NCBI GenBank assembly: GCA_014529385.2
Contig: CM043954.1
Location: 96,365,247 to 96,429,246 of the forward strand
Length of the DNA stretch: 64,000 nucleotides
Source of the DNA: Adiantum capillus-veneris
Taxonomy: Eukaryota; Streptophyta; Polypodiopsida; Polypodiales; Pteridaceae
Direction of reading: 5' to 3'
Under the pieces are notes generated by a model. The model ran no database searches and was not told the origin of the DNA. It saw nothing but the letters and a program-made list of their open reading frames with translations. How positions within the stretch are numbered: the stretch's first letter is position 1; each line of letters begins with the position of its first letter. The translations under genes were made by a program, and so were the position numbers. This document shows positions 1 through 11,196 of the stretch, piece after piece.

Positions 1-39
1 TGTGATATTGTAAAGAGCAGTGTCCTGTGATCCAGCCAT
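1..39 (-). CDS. gag: copia A' gag, first 13 codons
   Basis: The first codons of gag, starting MAGSQDTALYN, are cut by the window edge. They match the gag starts at 8416 (plus) and 36203 (minus). Gag is the structural protein of the retrotransposon particle. Nothing can be said about the integrity of the rest. Confidence 0.75.
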   Translation of the reverse strand, partial: MAGSQDTALYNIT

Positions 40-1137
40 AGCTACGCTTCACAGTGGTTTACTTTCCTGGGAAAAATTCGGCAGAGTTTCCCCTGTAAAC
101 TAACCTCTGAACCAATATCAACCTATCAAATGAACCAAGAAAGCTTCAGATTCTGCATAAATTTCGGCAGAGTCTCCTTTGTAAAATGGCTCTGGTGTAC
201 TAAAAAACAGACCAAAAAACAACTCAAAAAACACTGTCTCTCTGACACTGTAAGCTGCGGGTAAACCTGTCCTACACCTGTACTGTCTCTCACTGTCCTG
301 TCACTGTCCTGTAAGCATGGACTGTGACAATGCCTCAACGGCAGTAAAGCAAAGATGCAATCCCAACTGTCTAACTCACAGTCAATACATCCTAGCTGCC
401 TATCTAAGGGTGCTCGAGGGATCGCTCCAAGACCTGTATCACCGAAAGGATCTCAACATTCGAGAATCCTCCAGCGCAATAAAACCTCACTCGACCCTCA
501 ACAAAGGCTGCAGTAAATCTGATAGTACATAGACTTCCCACAAAGTCATACATCCACAAATTTCCCACTATATGTTGTAACCGCTGCGGCGGTTGTTTGC
601 TGCGTGACTCACAGCCAGCAAACCCTCAACAGACATACATCATCTCTGACAATACATCCCATGTGGAAGTACCTCCAATGTCAGGATGAAATCTGGAATA
701 TCAAGCAGCAAACACAAGCTATCTGATGAACTAGTGGATGTCGCCTACAGTCTGTGTGTAGATGCGCCCGTGTCGTATGTGACACGCCTCCAAGAACTGT
801 GAGCCGTCCTTCGATGTGTAGACAGCCACAAATCAACACTCTGGGAGTGGAGATATCCTCAGCACTTGCAGTCGTAGGCCGAAAACCCCAAATTTGCAGA
901 GTCAGATCTGCACCCGCCGAGACCACGTAGTCGAAAATGGCCTGCGCAGACCTTTGTCGAAGCCGAACGGTGGCCGAGATGACCTCAGAATGAAATTCTG
1001 AGAACACCGAGCCCTTCGAGATCACCCACAGGATTTGGGGCCGTGTCTTCGCCTGTCGAATTTCACTCCAATCTGAGCTGGTGACTCTAGCCTCCTGCAG
1101 TGCTGCCCCGAGCCTCGATCTGAGCTCTGATACCAGT

Positions 1138-1329
1138 TGAAGGAGTACGAGCGGAAGTGCGACGCGAGAGAGAGTGCGAGAAGAAGAGCACGACGATATG
1201 GTGAACTCGCTCTATTGTAATGTGTAGAGCATAGTGATTTCTTATTAGGTTTTTACAAAAGAATATGTGTACATTCCTGGCGGCCCGCCCACTTACCTGG
1301 GCGACCACATTGGGCTTTATACCCCAACA
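1138..1329 (-). repeat. 5' LTR of copia A' (192 bp)
   Basis: On the minus strand it begins TGTTGGGGTATAAAGCCC and ends CTCCTTCA. It has the same length and nearly the same sequence as LTRs at 7126, 31983 and 37227. A TATAAA lies only 8 bases from the LTR start, implying a very short U3 if it is the promoter. The primer site starts two bases inside. Confidence 0.93.
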
Positions 1330-1568
1330 ACAAATGCCTATTGGAGGGGGGACCGGCTCCGTATGAATCCGGTCCTCAATTGTTGTCATGTTCTCTAAAC
1401 TCTCTCTCTTGCAAAAGTATTTTTCATGCCAAGATAACTAAGTACCATGTTTATGTTGCTACCATCAATTAAGTTCACCCGCTATGCTCATAAAGTAATC
1501 TCACAAAAGTTCTTTAATTAATTTCCTAATTCCACTACTCTTAAAGTTCATAGGCCATTTCCATTACA
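1330..1568 (+). repeat. LTR fragment of gypsy family G
   Basis: This is a reverse-complement match by eye to 29515 to about 29770, where the same sequence lies next to an initiator-Met primer site. That identifies it as the 3' part of a family-G LTR ending CCATTACA. Here no primer site follows position 1568, so it is a 3' LTR or solo LTR. Its 5' part was displaced leftwards by copia A'. Confidence 0.75.
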
Positions 1569-1592
1569 TCCGGATCTGCAGAATCTTCTGCG

Positions 1593-1886
1593 ATGGTAAA
1601 GAGTCTAAAGGAGCTATGGTGTACTCGATGCCGGAATCCTAGACAGGCCGCTCAAGATTGCGCAATGAATCAGAAATGGTGTGCGATTTGCATCCCAAAT
1701 ACCCATAATACAATGGAATGTTATTACAATGGTCGTGGCCATAGAAGTCGGGATTCTTCTACATGGCAGTCACAACAGTCAGGAAAAGAGTCTCCGATAG
1801 TGCTGGCTCACACTCATGCATCAAAGGCACCTTTTCCAGGACCAGCTGGTGGCGGACGGGGTCAGGGGGGTCGCGGCCACGGATGA
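1593..1886 (+). pseudogene. gag: gypsy C gag C-terminal zinc-finger-like segment
   Basis: Open for 97 codons. It carries Cys pairs in WCTRC and KWCAIC followed by ECYYN, a pattern shared with the gag of element E near 42820 (KWCAIE...ECYYN). In gypsy elements such Cys/His segments at the gag end bind the RNA genome. Downstream pieces (from 2024) continue in broken frames toward the protease. Upstream gag is missing. Confidence 0.5.
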
Positions 1887-2419
1887 GGTGGCCGAGATTC
1901 GAATCGACCCAAGACCTACCTTTTCTGTTTAAGAGAGGGGCATTGGTGATCGGAGTGTTCATAAGCCTTAAAATATGATTGAATGAAATAGGAACGTGCT
2001 AGTGGAAAGCAGCATAGTGTAGCTATGGTTCAGATTGAGGGATTGGAGGAGTTTGACCCAGTTGTTTCATTGATTACCCATTCTAAAAAAAATGTGGTAC
2101 CAGCAGCAAATGTTAAGCTCCCGGATTGGTCAACTGAAGAGGATGTACCCAAAAATACTATAACATGGATGCCATAGTCAATGCCACCGTTGCAATCACC
2201 AGGATCTTTGGCAAGCTCTTTGGAGAAGAAGGAGGGAAAAGCCAAAAACAAGGCAAGTACCATGGAAGAGGATAATTGGAATTCTGTTTGGAGGGAGGCA
2301 CTAGAATCACCACTACAGGTGCGATTGGGATCTTTATTGAAACTAGTTCTGAATTTTCATGAATCTTTACCGAGTTAGGATTTTAAAGGAATAAAAGAGA
2401 TGGAAGTCAATCCTGCGTG

Positions 2420-3020
2420 CAGTTGAGGAAGTGCGGGATGATTCAGTCCCATTGCTTGCAAGTTTGCAACTAGGATTACGGATACACGCATCCCGGAGCT
2501 TTCAGTACAATATCATGGAATGTATATCGACAAAGTCCTATTAGATGGAGGTGCAGGAGTTAATATTATTACTCAAGCAACTTGTGAGCACTTTGTCCTT
2601 GGTGATTGGGAACCTGCTTCCTCTGTAGTTTGCATGGCGGATCAGAGAAGAGTACAACCAATAGGATTGATAAGAGGAATGGTGTTGGATGTTGTTGGTC
2701 TGTCCTTTGATGTTTCATTAGTGGTGTTAATAGTCAGGATTATCATAGTATATTGGGGAGACCATGGCTACACCAAGTCAAGGTAAAGCATAATCAAGAG
2801 GCAAACATGCTGATAGTAAAAAAGGGTCACTGGAAAGTTCGGGTGATGTTGGGAACCTGTAGACAACCAGTTCAAGCAGCATGGCATGTGATAGCAAAAA
2901 CAGTGAATATGGTGGAAGGATTAGAAGAGGATGAAGAGGAGAAATTCCTGAAGGCTAATCTAGATTTTGTTTCTCTTTATCTTGCAGATGTTTCTATGAT
3001 TTTGGAGGGGAAGTCCTTAT
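2420..3020 (+). pseudogene. gypsy C aspartic protease (retropepsin)
   Basis: Two overlapping frames (2520-2786, then 2753 onwards) together give a retropepsin. The active-site motif reads LLDGGAGVNII, with Gly where the usual D-S/T-G has Ser/Thr, so catalysis is doubtful. The downstream flap and GRPWL motif (frame 2753) are typical of gypsy proteases. One frameshift separates the two halves. The sequence is cut at 3020 by copia B and resumes at 11412. Confidence 0.75.
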
Positions 3021-3235
3021 TGTTGAGAGTGTGTAGTGCGTGTACGGAGTGTGTGCAAGAGAGGGGGAGAAGAGAATGGGGAAGGGGATGAAGCACAGTA
3101 CACAGTAGGGAGTTTGGGTTAGTGGAGAGGAAAGTGAGAGAGTGGTCAACTCTCTCCCTTTCTCTCCCTATATTCATATAGGTGAAAGTGTAAATAGGGG
3201 CGATTTCCCACGGCCACCTGGCCTACACCCCAACA
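3021..3235 (-). repeat. 3' LTR of copia B
   Basis: On the minus strand it begins TGTTGGGGTGTAGGCC and ends CTCTCAACA. It pairs with 11197-11411, same length. Confidence 0.93.
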
Positions 3236-3251
3236 ACCTCCCACTTGAAGG
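3236..3251 (-). other. polypurine tract of copia B
   Basis: On the minus strand, CCTTCAAGTGGGAGGT lies directly before the 3' LTR. This is where plus-strand DNA synthesis is primed in LTR retrotransposons. The equivalent tract of copia F is at 32175-32190. Confidence 0.8.
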
Positions 3252-3318
3252 TCATGGTGGCCAATAGTGGCATTAGTATAGTTAGTCTATACAAAATTGA
3301 TGAAGCATTGCCGAGGCT

Positions 3319-4365
3319 TCATCCTACACCCATAAGTTCTATACAATGTGTAAATCGCTCCGAGGCTAGGCTCTTTGTGAGAGCATCTGCGGGGTTGTCG
3401 TCAGTGTGAACCTTGACAAGCTCGATACGCTTGCCAGCCAATGCATCTCGTATGACATGGTATCTGACCTCTATGTGTTTCGACTTTGAGTGAAACACTG
3501 GATTCTTTGCCAAAGCAATGGCACTCTGACTATCACAATGTAGTACTAGAACCTCGTGAATGCCCAAATCTCCCACTAGACGAGCCAACCATATGGCTTC
3601 CTTGCTGGCGTCAGACGCAGCAACATATTCTGCCTTAGTGGTAGATGAAGACGTGCAATCTTGGAGACACGATCTCCAAGAGATAGCTGCTCCAGCAAAC
3701 ATGAACACATAGCTAGATGTGGGTCTTCTAAGATCCACGCAACCCACATAATCCGCATCCGTGTAACCTACAATAGATGCATCACTGTTTCCAAAGCGTA
3801 AACACTTGCTAGCTGTACCTTTCAAATATCTGAGGATTTTCTTCACTACTTCCCAATGCTTCTTGCCAGGGTTTGCCACGTACCTACTAACCACTCCCAC
3901 TGCATGTGCAATGTCTGGTCTTGTGGCTACCATAGCGTACATCAAACTGTTAACTGCTGAAGAATATGGTACTTTCACCATTTCCTCTTTCTCAGCCACT
4001 GTCTTGGGAGAGTCTTCCTTGCTAAGTTTGGAGTATGCTTGCATTGGGGTACTCAATGACTTCCCCCCCTGCATACTAAAACATTGCAAGACTTTGTGAA
4101 TGTACTTTTCTTGAGATAATTCAAGAATTCCACGTTGCCTGTCTCTCTTGATGTGCATACCAAGAAAGTGATTGGCATCTCCCAAATCCTTCATGGAAAA
4201 CTGAGTGTTTAGCATCTTTTTCAACTGATTGATTTCATCACCTGATTTGCGTGCGATAAGCATATCATCTACATACAAGATCAAGATGATTAAAGAACCA
4301 TCGTTCAACCTTTTTATGTATAAGCAGTGATCCTCTTGACTTCTTATGTAACCCTGAGACTGCAT
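3319..4365 (-). pseudogene. pol: copia B reverse transcriptase C-terminal half and RNase H
   Basis: A 348-codon frame holds the second half of RT, with the catalytic motif LYVDDML near the start (residues about 30-36), and a copia RNase H containing YTDADYVG, WRSCLQDC and TKAEYVAA. The two enzymes copy the RNA genome and remove the RNA strand. The frame is separated from the preceding RT piece by a stop and frameshift near 4366-4430. It ends IELMGVG, like copia F and D, so the 3' end is complete. This is a broken part of one polyprotein. Confidence 0.92.
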
Positions 4366-4425
4366 GAATTTGTCGAATTTTTGATACCATTGCCTTGAAC
4401 CTTGCTTGAGGCCATAGAGTGTCTT

Positions 4426-5481
4426 TTAAAGTCTACAAACCAATTCTGTCCTCGTTGGTTTTTGGGTTTCACATACGAATCCCTCTGGTTGTTTCATGTA
4501 GACATCTTCATCTAGATCCCCGTGAAGAAATGTTGTGTTCACATCCATTTGGACAAGTTCCATGTCTTGGATAGCAACCAAGCCAAGCACGGTGCGAAGT
4601 GTAGTCATCTTGACTACTGGAGAGAAAATCTCATCAAAATCCACACCTTTTTGCTGCTTGAAACCCTTGGCAACTAGAAGAGCCTTGTATCTAGGCTCGG
4701 GATCTTCCACAGTATACTTCTTCTTGTATACCCACTTGCAAGGTAAAGCATTTTTGCCTTTTGGTAATTCAACCAAATCCCATGTCTCATTAGCCACAAT
4801 CGAATTGTATTCTGATTGCATAGCCTGCTCCCACTTAACGCTATCCTCCATTTGTATAGCTTCTTTGTAGCAGGTTGGCTCTCCACTGTCAGTGACCAAA
4901 ATGTGGTGTATACCCAGCTCAAACTGCTCGGGCGCATGTGATACTCTCTCAGAGCGTCTCAGTGCCTGACTGCTGGACTCCGCTCTCTTCGGAGCAATAG
5001 TAGTATCTTGCACTTGAGGCGTAGGTGCAACACTACTGAACTGAGTTGGTTCGGAGGCTACATCCTCAAAACGAACACGTCTGTACTCAGTATCTTTGAT
5101 GGGCTTCTTGTGCATTTTTGATTCATTGAAAATCACATGTGAGCTACGAATGACTTTGTTTGATTCTGGGTGCCAGAGACGATATCCCATCTCTCCGTTT
5201 GCACCATAGCCAATAAAGATGCATTTGTGTGATCTGGGATCTAACTTCCGACGAAGTTCTTTGGGCACATGTGCATATGCCTCGCATCCAAATACACGTA
5301 GATGCTCATAGCTTGGCCTTTTGCCAGTCCATAATTCCTCTGGAATTTTGAAATTCAAAGGAGAACTAGGTGACCTGTTGATGATGTGCACTGCTGTCAG
5401 AACAGCTTCTCCCCAAAACTCTGGAGTAAGCTTCGCCATAGACATCATAGAGACAACTTGCTCTTGAATCATACAATTCAT
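4426..5481 (-). pseudogene. pol: copia B integrase C-terminal part and RT N-terminal half
   Basis: A 351-codon frame. The first 100 residues are the integrase tail (FWGEAVLTAVHIINR, the GKRPSYEHLRVFGCEAY box). A Ser/Glu-rich linker follows, then RT from about residue 215 (WVYKKKYTVEDPEPRYKA, FSPVVKMTTLR, QMDVNTTFLHGDL). A frameshift at about 5481-5490 splits it from the integrase core, and a stop near 4426 splits it from the YVDD half. Confidence 0.9.
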
Positions 5482-5489
5482 TCTTTCAG

Positions 5490-7125
5490 CTATCCCATTT
5501 TGTGCAGGTGTGTATGGAGCAATAAACTGCCGCCGAATGCCTCTTCTATTGCAAAAATCCTTGAACTCTGTGGAGACGTATTCTCCACCATTGTCCGTGC
5601 AATCTCAACCATGGCGAGGAATTTTTGGAATGTCGAAAAGACTTCTTCCTTACGCTTAAGGAGATACACCCACACCTTTCTGGTAGAATCATCTATGAAC
5701 GTGAGAAAGTAGTTTGCCCCGCCTAGAGTTTTATGTGGCATGGGACCACACAAATCACTGTGCACCAAGTCTAGAGGTTCGCCTAGTTTATTATTCAATG
5801 GCGAAGATGTCAATCTAGTCTGTTTGCCATATAGACAATGCTCACACAATGGAAAGTCCGTGTAATCTAACACAGGTAAGTAGCCAAAACGCTGAAGTGT
5901 TTTCATTCCCTTTTGGCTAATATGCCCTAGCCGGCTATGCCACAACTCAGGAGACGGCAGCTCGGCAACATAGATAGAGTGTTCGTCGACACTCGAAACA
6001 AACAAAGAGTACAGGGATCCGTTTTTATTGCCTTTCATCATGATAAGGTTGTTCTTGCGGATCATCCAAGAACGATTACCAAAAACTGTAGTGTAGCCAA
6101 GGTCATCCAATTCCCCTATAGAAAGCAAGCTTTTCGTAATCTTGGGCACATGTCTGACATTCTGCAGCACAAAAGTAGTGCCATTATGCATCTGAAGTTT
6201 CACATCACCAATGCCAATAATGTCAAGCTCATAGGAATCACCAAGCTTGACTATTCCATGCATGGATGCATAAGAGGAAAACCACTCTCTATGCGGTGTG
6301 ACATGAAAACTTGCACCAGAATCAAGGATCCAATTATGTGCATAACCCTCATCCTGTGCAACCAAAGCATCTGGAGTGAGATCTGAAGTGAAAATGAGAA
6401 CATCTGAGGCATCTGTTGTCACCTCGGCATGAATCTCTGTCATCACTGGAGGAGGAGCATCCTCTACTGCAGTGGTAGGCATGGGAGACTCAACAATATT
6501 TTCCTCAATCTTTACTGTACTTTTGCCTTTGCCAAAATTATCCTTTTGCATGTTTTTCTGATCTCTTAGGAAACTGTGACAATCCCTTTTGTAATGACCC
6601 TTCTTGTGGCAATAGTAACACTCGACATTTCTGGCATTGATGTCTCTACTTTGGTTCTTGTGTCTGCTAGGACTATGAGGGTTTCGCTCTCTACTTTTGC
6701 TTTTGTATTTGTTCCTGTCACGGCCTCTTGGCTTTGTTGAACTGCCAGCAATATATGCATCTCCATGACTAGTATTATCGAGAGATTTATGACGAATCTC
6801 TTCAGTGAGCAACGCATCTGTGACAACATTGAATTCTAACTTGCCATTCGGAGCCGAATTGTCAATGGCTGTGCAAAAGATATCCCATGAACTGGGTAGA
6901 GAGCATAATAAGAAGATAGACTTGAGTTCATCGTCAAACTCCTTAAAACCCTGAGATGTCAGCTGACTGAACAAGGAGTTGAACTCATTTAAATGGTTGG
7001 AAACCGTGCTACCTTCTTTCATGTTGAGCTTCATAAGTTTTTTCATGAGAAAAACTTTGTTGGATGCACTTTTGCTCTCCCATGCTGAACATAAGCTATC
7101 CCAAAGGTCATTGGTTGTTTTCTTC
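5490..7125 (-). pseudogene. gag-pol: copia B gag (N-terminus lost), protease and integrase core
   Basis: The open frame runs to 7190, but codons right of 7125 are LTR sequence of copia A read backwards, so the true segment starts at 7125. Order: gag (FLMKKLMKLNMKEG, HLNEFN), CCHC zinc knuckle CYYCHKKGHYKRDC, protease with WILDSGASFH, integrase HHCC finger (LWHSRLGHIS...CEHCLYGKQ) and the first catalytic Asp (HSDLCGP). The frame is lost in the integrase core near 5600, where a small deletion removes sequence before the second catalytic Asp. The first part of gag, normally about 90 residues, is absent. Confidence 0.9.
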
Positions 7126-7317
7126 TGTTGGGGTATAAAGCCCAATGTGGTCGCCCAGGTAAGTGGGCGAGCCGCCAGGTATGTACACATATTATTTTGT
7201 AAAAACCTAATAAGAACTCACTATGCTCTACACATTACAGTAGAGCGAGTTCACCATATCGTCGTGCTCTTCTTCTCGCACTCTCTCTCGCGTCGCACTT
7301 CCGCTCGTACTCCTTCA
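7126..7317 (+). repeat. 5' LTR of copia A (192 bp)
   Basis: Begins TGTTGGGGTATAAAGCCC and ends CTCCTTCA; TATAAA at 7134-7139. Same family as the LTRs at 1138, 31983 and 37227. Confidence 0.93.
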
Positions 7318-8415
7318 ACTGGTATCAGAGCTCAGATCGAGGCTCAGGGCAGCACTGCAGGAGGCTAGAGTCACCAGCTCAGATTGGAGTGAAATTCGAC
7401 AGGCAAAGACACGGCCCCAAATCCTGTGGGCAAGCCCAAAGGGCTTGGTGTTCTCAGATTTTCATTCTGAGGTCATCTCGGCCACCGTTCGGCTTCGACA
7501 AAGGTCTGCGCAGGCCATTTTTGACTACGTGGTCTTGGCGGGTGCAGATCCGACTCTGCAAATTTGGGGTTTTTCGGCCTACGACTGCAGGTTCTGAGGA
7601 TATCGACACTCCCAGAGTGTTGATTTGTGGTTGTCTACACATCGAAGGACGGCTCACAATTCTTGGAGGTGTGTCACATACGACACGGGTGCATCTACAC
7701 ACAGACTGTAGGCGACATCCACTAGTTCATCAAGTAGCTTGTGTTTGCTGCTTGATATTCCAGATTTCATCCTGACATTGCAGGTAATTCCACATGGGAT
7801 GTATTGTCAGAGATGATGTATGTCTGTTGAGGGTTTGCTGGATGTGAGTCACGCAGCAAACAACCGCCGCAGCGGTTACAGCATACAGTGGGAAATTTGT
7901 GGATGTATGACTTTGTGGGAAGTCTATGTACTGTCAGATTTACTGTAGCCTTTGTTGAGGGTCGAGTGAGGTTTTATTGAGCTGGGGGATTCTCGAATGT
8001 TGAGCTCCTTTCGGTGATACAGGTCTTGGAGCGATCCCTCGAGCACCCTTAGATAGGCAGCTAGGATGTATTGACTGTGAGTTAGACAGTTGGGATTGCA
8101 TCTTTGCTTTACTCCCGTTGAGGCATTGTCGCAGTCTATGCTTATAGGACAGTGACAGGACAGTGAGAGACAGTACAGGTGCAGGACAGGTTTACCCGCA
8201 TCTTACAGTGTCAGAAAGACAGTGTTTTTTGAGCTGTTTTTGGTCTGTTTTTGAGTACACCAGAGCCATTTTACAAAGGAGACTCTGCCGAAATTTATGC
8301 AGAATCTAAAGCTTTCTTGGTTCATTTGACAGGTTGATATTGGTTCAGAGGTCAGTGTACAGGGGAAACTCTGCCGAATTTTTCCCAGGAAAGTAAACCA
8401 CTGTGAAGCGTAGCT
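7318..8415 (+). other. long untranslated leader of copia A
   Basis: About 1.1 kb between the LTR and the gag ATG, with no convincing reading frame. It is conserved by eye in the other two family members (40-1137 and 36204-37226, both minus), apart from a deletion of a few dozen bases in the copia F copy. Such a long shared leader may hold packaging or translation signals, but no defined element is visible. Confidence 0.75.
7320..7333 (+). other. primer binding site of copia A
   Basis: TGGTATCAGAGCTC starts two bases after the LTR. It is complementary to the 3' end of initiator-Met tRNA, the usual primer for copia minus-strand DNA synthesis. Confidence 0.88.
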
Positions 8416-9645
8416 ATGGCTGGATCACAGGACACTGCTCTTTACAATATCAAGAAGCTGGATGGAACCAATTTCCCATTGTGGAAGAAGCAGGTTTGGC
8501 ACGTGGTCGTACAAAAGAAGCAGATAAAACCTATAAAGCTCAAGGGGATAAAACCAGAAGATATGGACGAAGATGAATGGAGCGAAATGGATGAATTGGC
8601 ACTTTCTACCATTATGGTGACTTTGGCAGAAAGCGTTTACTTCAATGTAGCAGACGAGATGTCGGCTTATCAAGCATGGTTAAAGCTCAGTGATCTTTAT
8701 GAGAAGCAGAGTGCAGCCTCACAGGTATACTGGCTTAAGAAGCTTGTTGACTTGAAGATGAAAGAAGGGACACCTATGTCCAATCATCTGAATGAATTCA
8801 ACACAATCTATAGTCAGTTGTCAGCTCAAGGTGTCAAGTTTGATGAACCTGTTAGAGCTATGTTCCTGTTGATCACATTGCCGGAAAGTTGGGACACTTT
8901 TCGCACAACTTTGAGTAATTATGCACCTCCAGATGGTTTGAACATAGCAGGTGTAGAAGGAAGTCTGCTTACTGAAGAAACCAATAGAAAGACAATGGAC
9001 AAAGGCAAAGGAACAGCCTTAGTTGTCAGGGGAAGGACCAAAGAAAAGTACAAAGGTGGAAAAAGGAATCAGTCTCGTAGCAAGTCCTGCACTGCTAAAG
9101 GCAAGAGTGACATAGAATGCTACCATTGTGGCAAGAAGGGTCACATGAAAAGAGATTGCAGAGAATGGAAAGCAAAAAAAGGCAAAGAGAAAGGCGAAGA
9201 CCATGGTGAGAAGAACAAGTCCTCAGTGAAGATTCAAGAAATAAATGTGACAAACACTGTTGCAGAGGATGGCAGTCTAGTGTCAGGAGACATCTACTTC
9301 TTGAAAAATAAAATGGACTCAGCTCTTCTTACAGCATCTGATGGAAATGCACTGAGTGACTGGATTATAGACTCAGGGGCATCACTTCATCTGTCTCCAA
9401 ACAAGGAGTGGTTTACCTCTTATGTGACCACTAAAGATCATGTTCGGCTAGGCAATGGGCAGACATGTGAGATCTTAGGTGTTGGAGATGTTCAATTGAA
9501 GTTTCAGAATGGCTCTTCTTTCACGCTTAAGAATGTGAGGCATGTTCCCGCAATTACAAAGAGCTTGATCAGCACAGGTTTACTTGATGATGCTGGCTAC
9601 GTCACCACTTTTGGACAAAACATGTGGAAGATATCCAACGAGTAG
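8416..9645 (+). pseudogene. gag: copia A gag and protease, truncated
   Basis: A 409-codon frame from ATG GCT GGA. Gag spans residues 1 to about 225 (LDGTNFPLWKKQ near the start, HLNEFNTIYSQL in the middle). A complete CCHC knuckle, CYHCGKKGHMKRDC, lies near residue 235. The protease follows with DWIIDSGASLHLSP near residue 315. The last two or three codons come from unrelated DNA past the 9639 breakpoint. The same region of copia F (36203 leftwards) is almost identical but has lost the last knuckle Cys. Confidence 0.92.
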
Positions 9646-9980
9646 CTGTAAAACGCCAATGCTTGAGCGGCCAATACCGAGTCGTATCGGTGTCGATCGT
9701 AGATCTTGCTCGGTTTGTAAAGATTGCTCTCAACTTGTCTTTCTCGGGAGTGAGGACGTCGAAGTCGGGTGACGATGTCGAAGAAGTCGATGACGAAGTC
9801 GGAGAATGGCTATACGCCGATGTCAGTGCACGTCGCTCGTCAAGAGCAAGATCTGTTGTGGTCGACTTACCAAAAAAAAAAACCCTACTTTTCCTCAATT
9901 CTGCAAGCTAAATGCTGCCCAATTCAGCTCTGTACTCAATTCCTAGGCAAATGGACTCGCTGCAACTCCAACTCCTAAGA

Positions 9981-10006
9981 GTGTGTGTGTGTGTGTGTGT
10001 GTGTGT
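9981..10006. repeat. (GT)n microsatellite
   Basis: About 13 GT units. A shorter GT run lies at about 10188-10201. Confidence 0.95.
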
Positions 10007-10643
10007 ACACTACCACACACATTCAGTTGCAGCTTGTGAATGTTCTTTGATTTGTGGCTCGCCACTACTTGTGGGAACAAGTGTTTGCACACACTATAGT
10101 GTGTCAAACAAACAAGCAAAAAAAAATCGATTTTATTTTTATTTTATTTTTGACGACTGCCTGTTGCAGAGAAATGCAGACTTCGTTTGTGTGTGTGTGT
10201 TTGCTTGCTTCAAGCCAGCTCGCTGCAGCCCGCGAAATGCTCAATGTCGAGTGAAGTCCACTACCGCCCACTCTATGTCTGCCTACAGACCTTGTATGTG
10301 CAGACAGATCCGCAAGAAGCTGGTTCCCGGTTGCCTTGAGTTGCCTGCTATGGCACTTTACCTCAGGGCTGGCTTGCAGTGCTTGCGAGGGCCCCCTAGG
10401 GGCGTTGATTTCCAGCTATCGCCCCCATTCTCTACACATCTCGGTGCCCATGCTGCTCAGCATCAATTACGAGCTGCAAGTTGGATTCACTCCCGATTTT
10501 GAACTCTGCTAATCTTGTGTGTGTGTTTGTGTATACACAAACGTCCACAAAGTCCTCGCTGCTGCCCGTTGTTACGATTCTCCGCATTTAACTGCAGATG
10601 CAATACCGTGCAGAGATCCACCTCTGGCTGCCGATTACTGTTG

Positions 10644-10649
<6 letters not shown>

Positions 10650-10688
<39 letters not shown>

Positions 10689-10692
10689 CGCG
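10650..10692. repeat. (TG)n(CG)n compound microsatellite
   Basis: About 15 TG units run directly into about 6 CG units. Alternating purine-pyrimidine DNA of this kind can adopt the Z form; that is general knowledge, not shown here. Confidence 0.95.
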
Positions 10693-10899
10693 TACGCCAA
10701 GCCACACACAATACTTCAAAGTCTTGTGTACCACTAAATCCTTTCTCTTTGCTTTGCAAATCAGTACCTGATTCCCTCTGCCTTGGTTCAATGGACTGCT
10801 CGAATCTGCCTTGCTTACTATGTGCAGAGCCGATTCTTGATTTCCCCCTATTGGGTGCTCGGGGTCTACTGCTCGCTCTGTGACCTGCTCGTTCAATTT

Positions 10900-10903
<4 letters not shown>

Positions 10904-10954
<51 letters not shown>
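10904..10954. repeat. (TG)n microsatellite
   Basis: About 25 uninterrupted TG units, the longest GT tract in the window. Confidence 0.95.
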
Positions 10955-10960
<6 letters not shown>

Positions 10961-11178
10961 TACACACACCACTCAATTGACTCCAAGACTAAGCTTCCAC
11001 TAAACCTTTACACAGCATGATTCCAATTGCTTCAATTGTGCAATGATTCCCCCAATCATGAGCTCCATGAGTGTGAGCACGGAGCCGTCTCCATGCCGAA
11101 GGCTCCGAGCCTCTTCCTAATCCATTCGATCAAGCTTCCATGGCTGATCTGCAAGTTCCGATCCACTGTTGTTCCCAC

Positions 11179-11194
11179 CTGAGCTCTGATACCA
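11179..11194 (-). other. primer binding site of copia B
   Basis: On the minus strand, TGGTATCAGAGCTCAG lies two bases inside the 5' LTR, matching initiator-Met tRNA. Confidence 0.88.
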
Positions 11195-11196
11195 AT

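Larger units (their letters stand above)
1..1329 (-). mobile_element. Ty1/copia element A', 5' end only (LTR, primer site, leader, first gag codons)
   Basis: This is the 5' end of a copia element read leftwards; the rest lies beyond the window. Order on the minus strand: a 192-bp LTR (1138-1329), a two-base gap, a primer site TGGTATCAGAGC matching initiator-Met tRNA, a leader of about 1.1 kb, and the gag start codon at 39-37. The same LTR-leader-gag arrangement recurs at 7126-8416 (plus) and 36203-37418 (minus), so three members of one family are present. It is inserted in the LTR fragment that follows; the 5 bases beyond the LTR (ACAAA) are the expected target duplication, but the partner is off-window. 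Confidence 0.9.
7126..9639 (+). mobile_element. Ty1/copia element A, 5' half, nested in copia B gag
   Basis: Contains 5' LTR (7126-7317), primer site, leader (7318-8415) and gag-protease (8416-9639). It belongs to the same family as A' and F. It breaks off after the protease: alignment with copia F fails after ATATCCAA at 9639. The integrase, RT, RNase H and 3' LTR are missing, and no second copy of the pentamer before the LTR (TCTTC, 7121-7125) is seen. Insertion is in the opposite orientation to its host B. Either a deletion or a later rearrangement removed the 3' half together with the start of B's gag. Confidence 0.92.
9640..11178 (-). other. non-coding stretch between copia A breakpoint and copia B primer site
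   Basis: The right-hand part (from about 11060) should be the leader of copia B, read leftwards from its primer site. The remainder is GT-microsatellite-rich DNA in which I recognise no coding sequence. Copia B's gag start is expected here but not found. The reading frames present translate dinucleotide repeats or random sequence. It could be a long copia B leader or filler DNA brought in at the break. Confidence 0.5.

Noticed and set aside
7126..7190. Apparent N-terminus (MCTYLAARPLTW) of the copia B gag frame
   Set aside because: These codons are the reverse complement of copia A's LTR; true gag sequence starts left of 7126.
10487..10980. Reading frames rich in His-Thr or Val-Cys runs
   Set aside because: They are translations of GT/CA microsatellites on both strands and have no other support.
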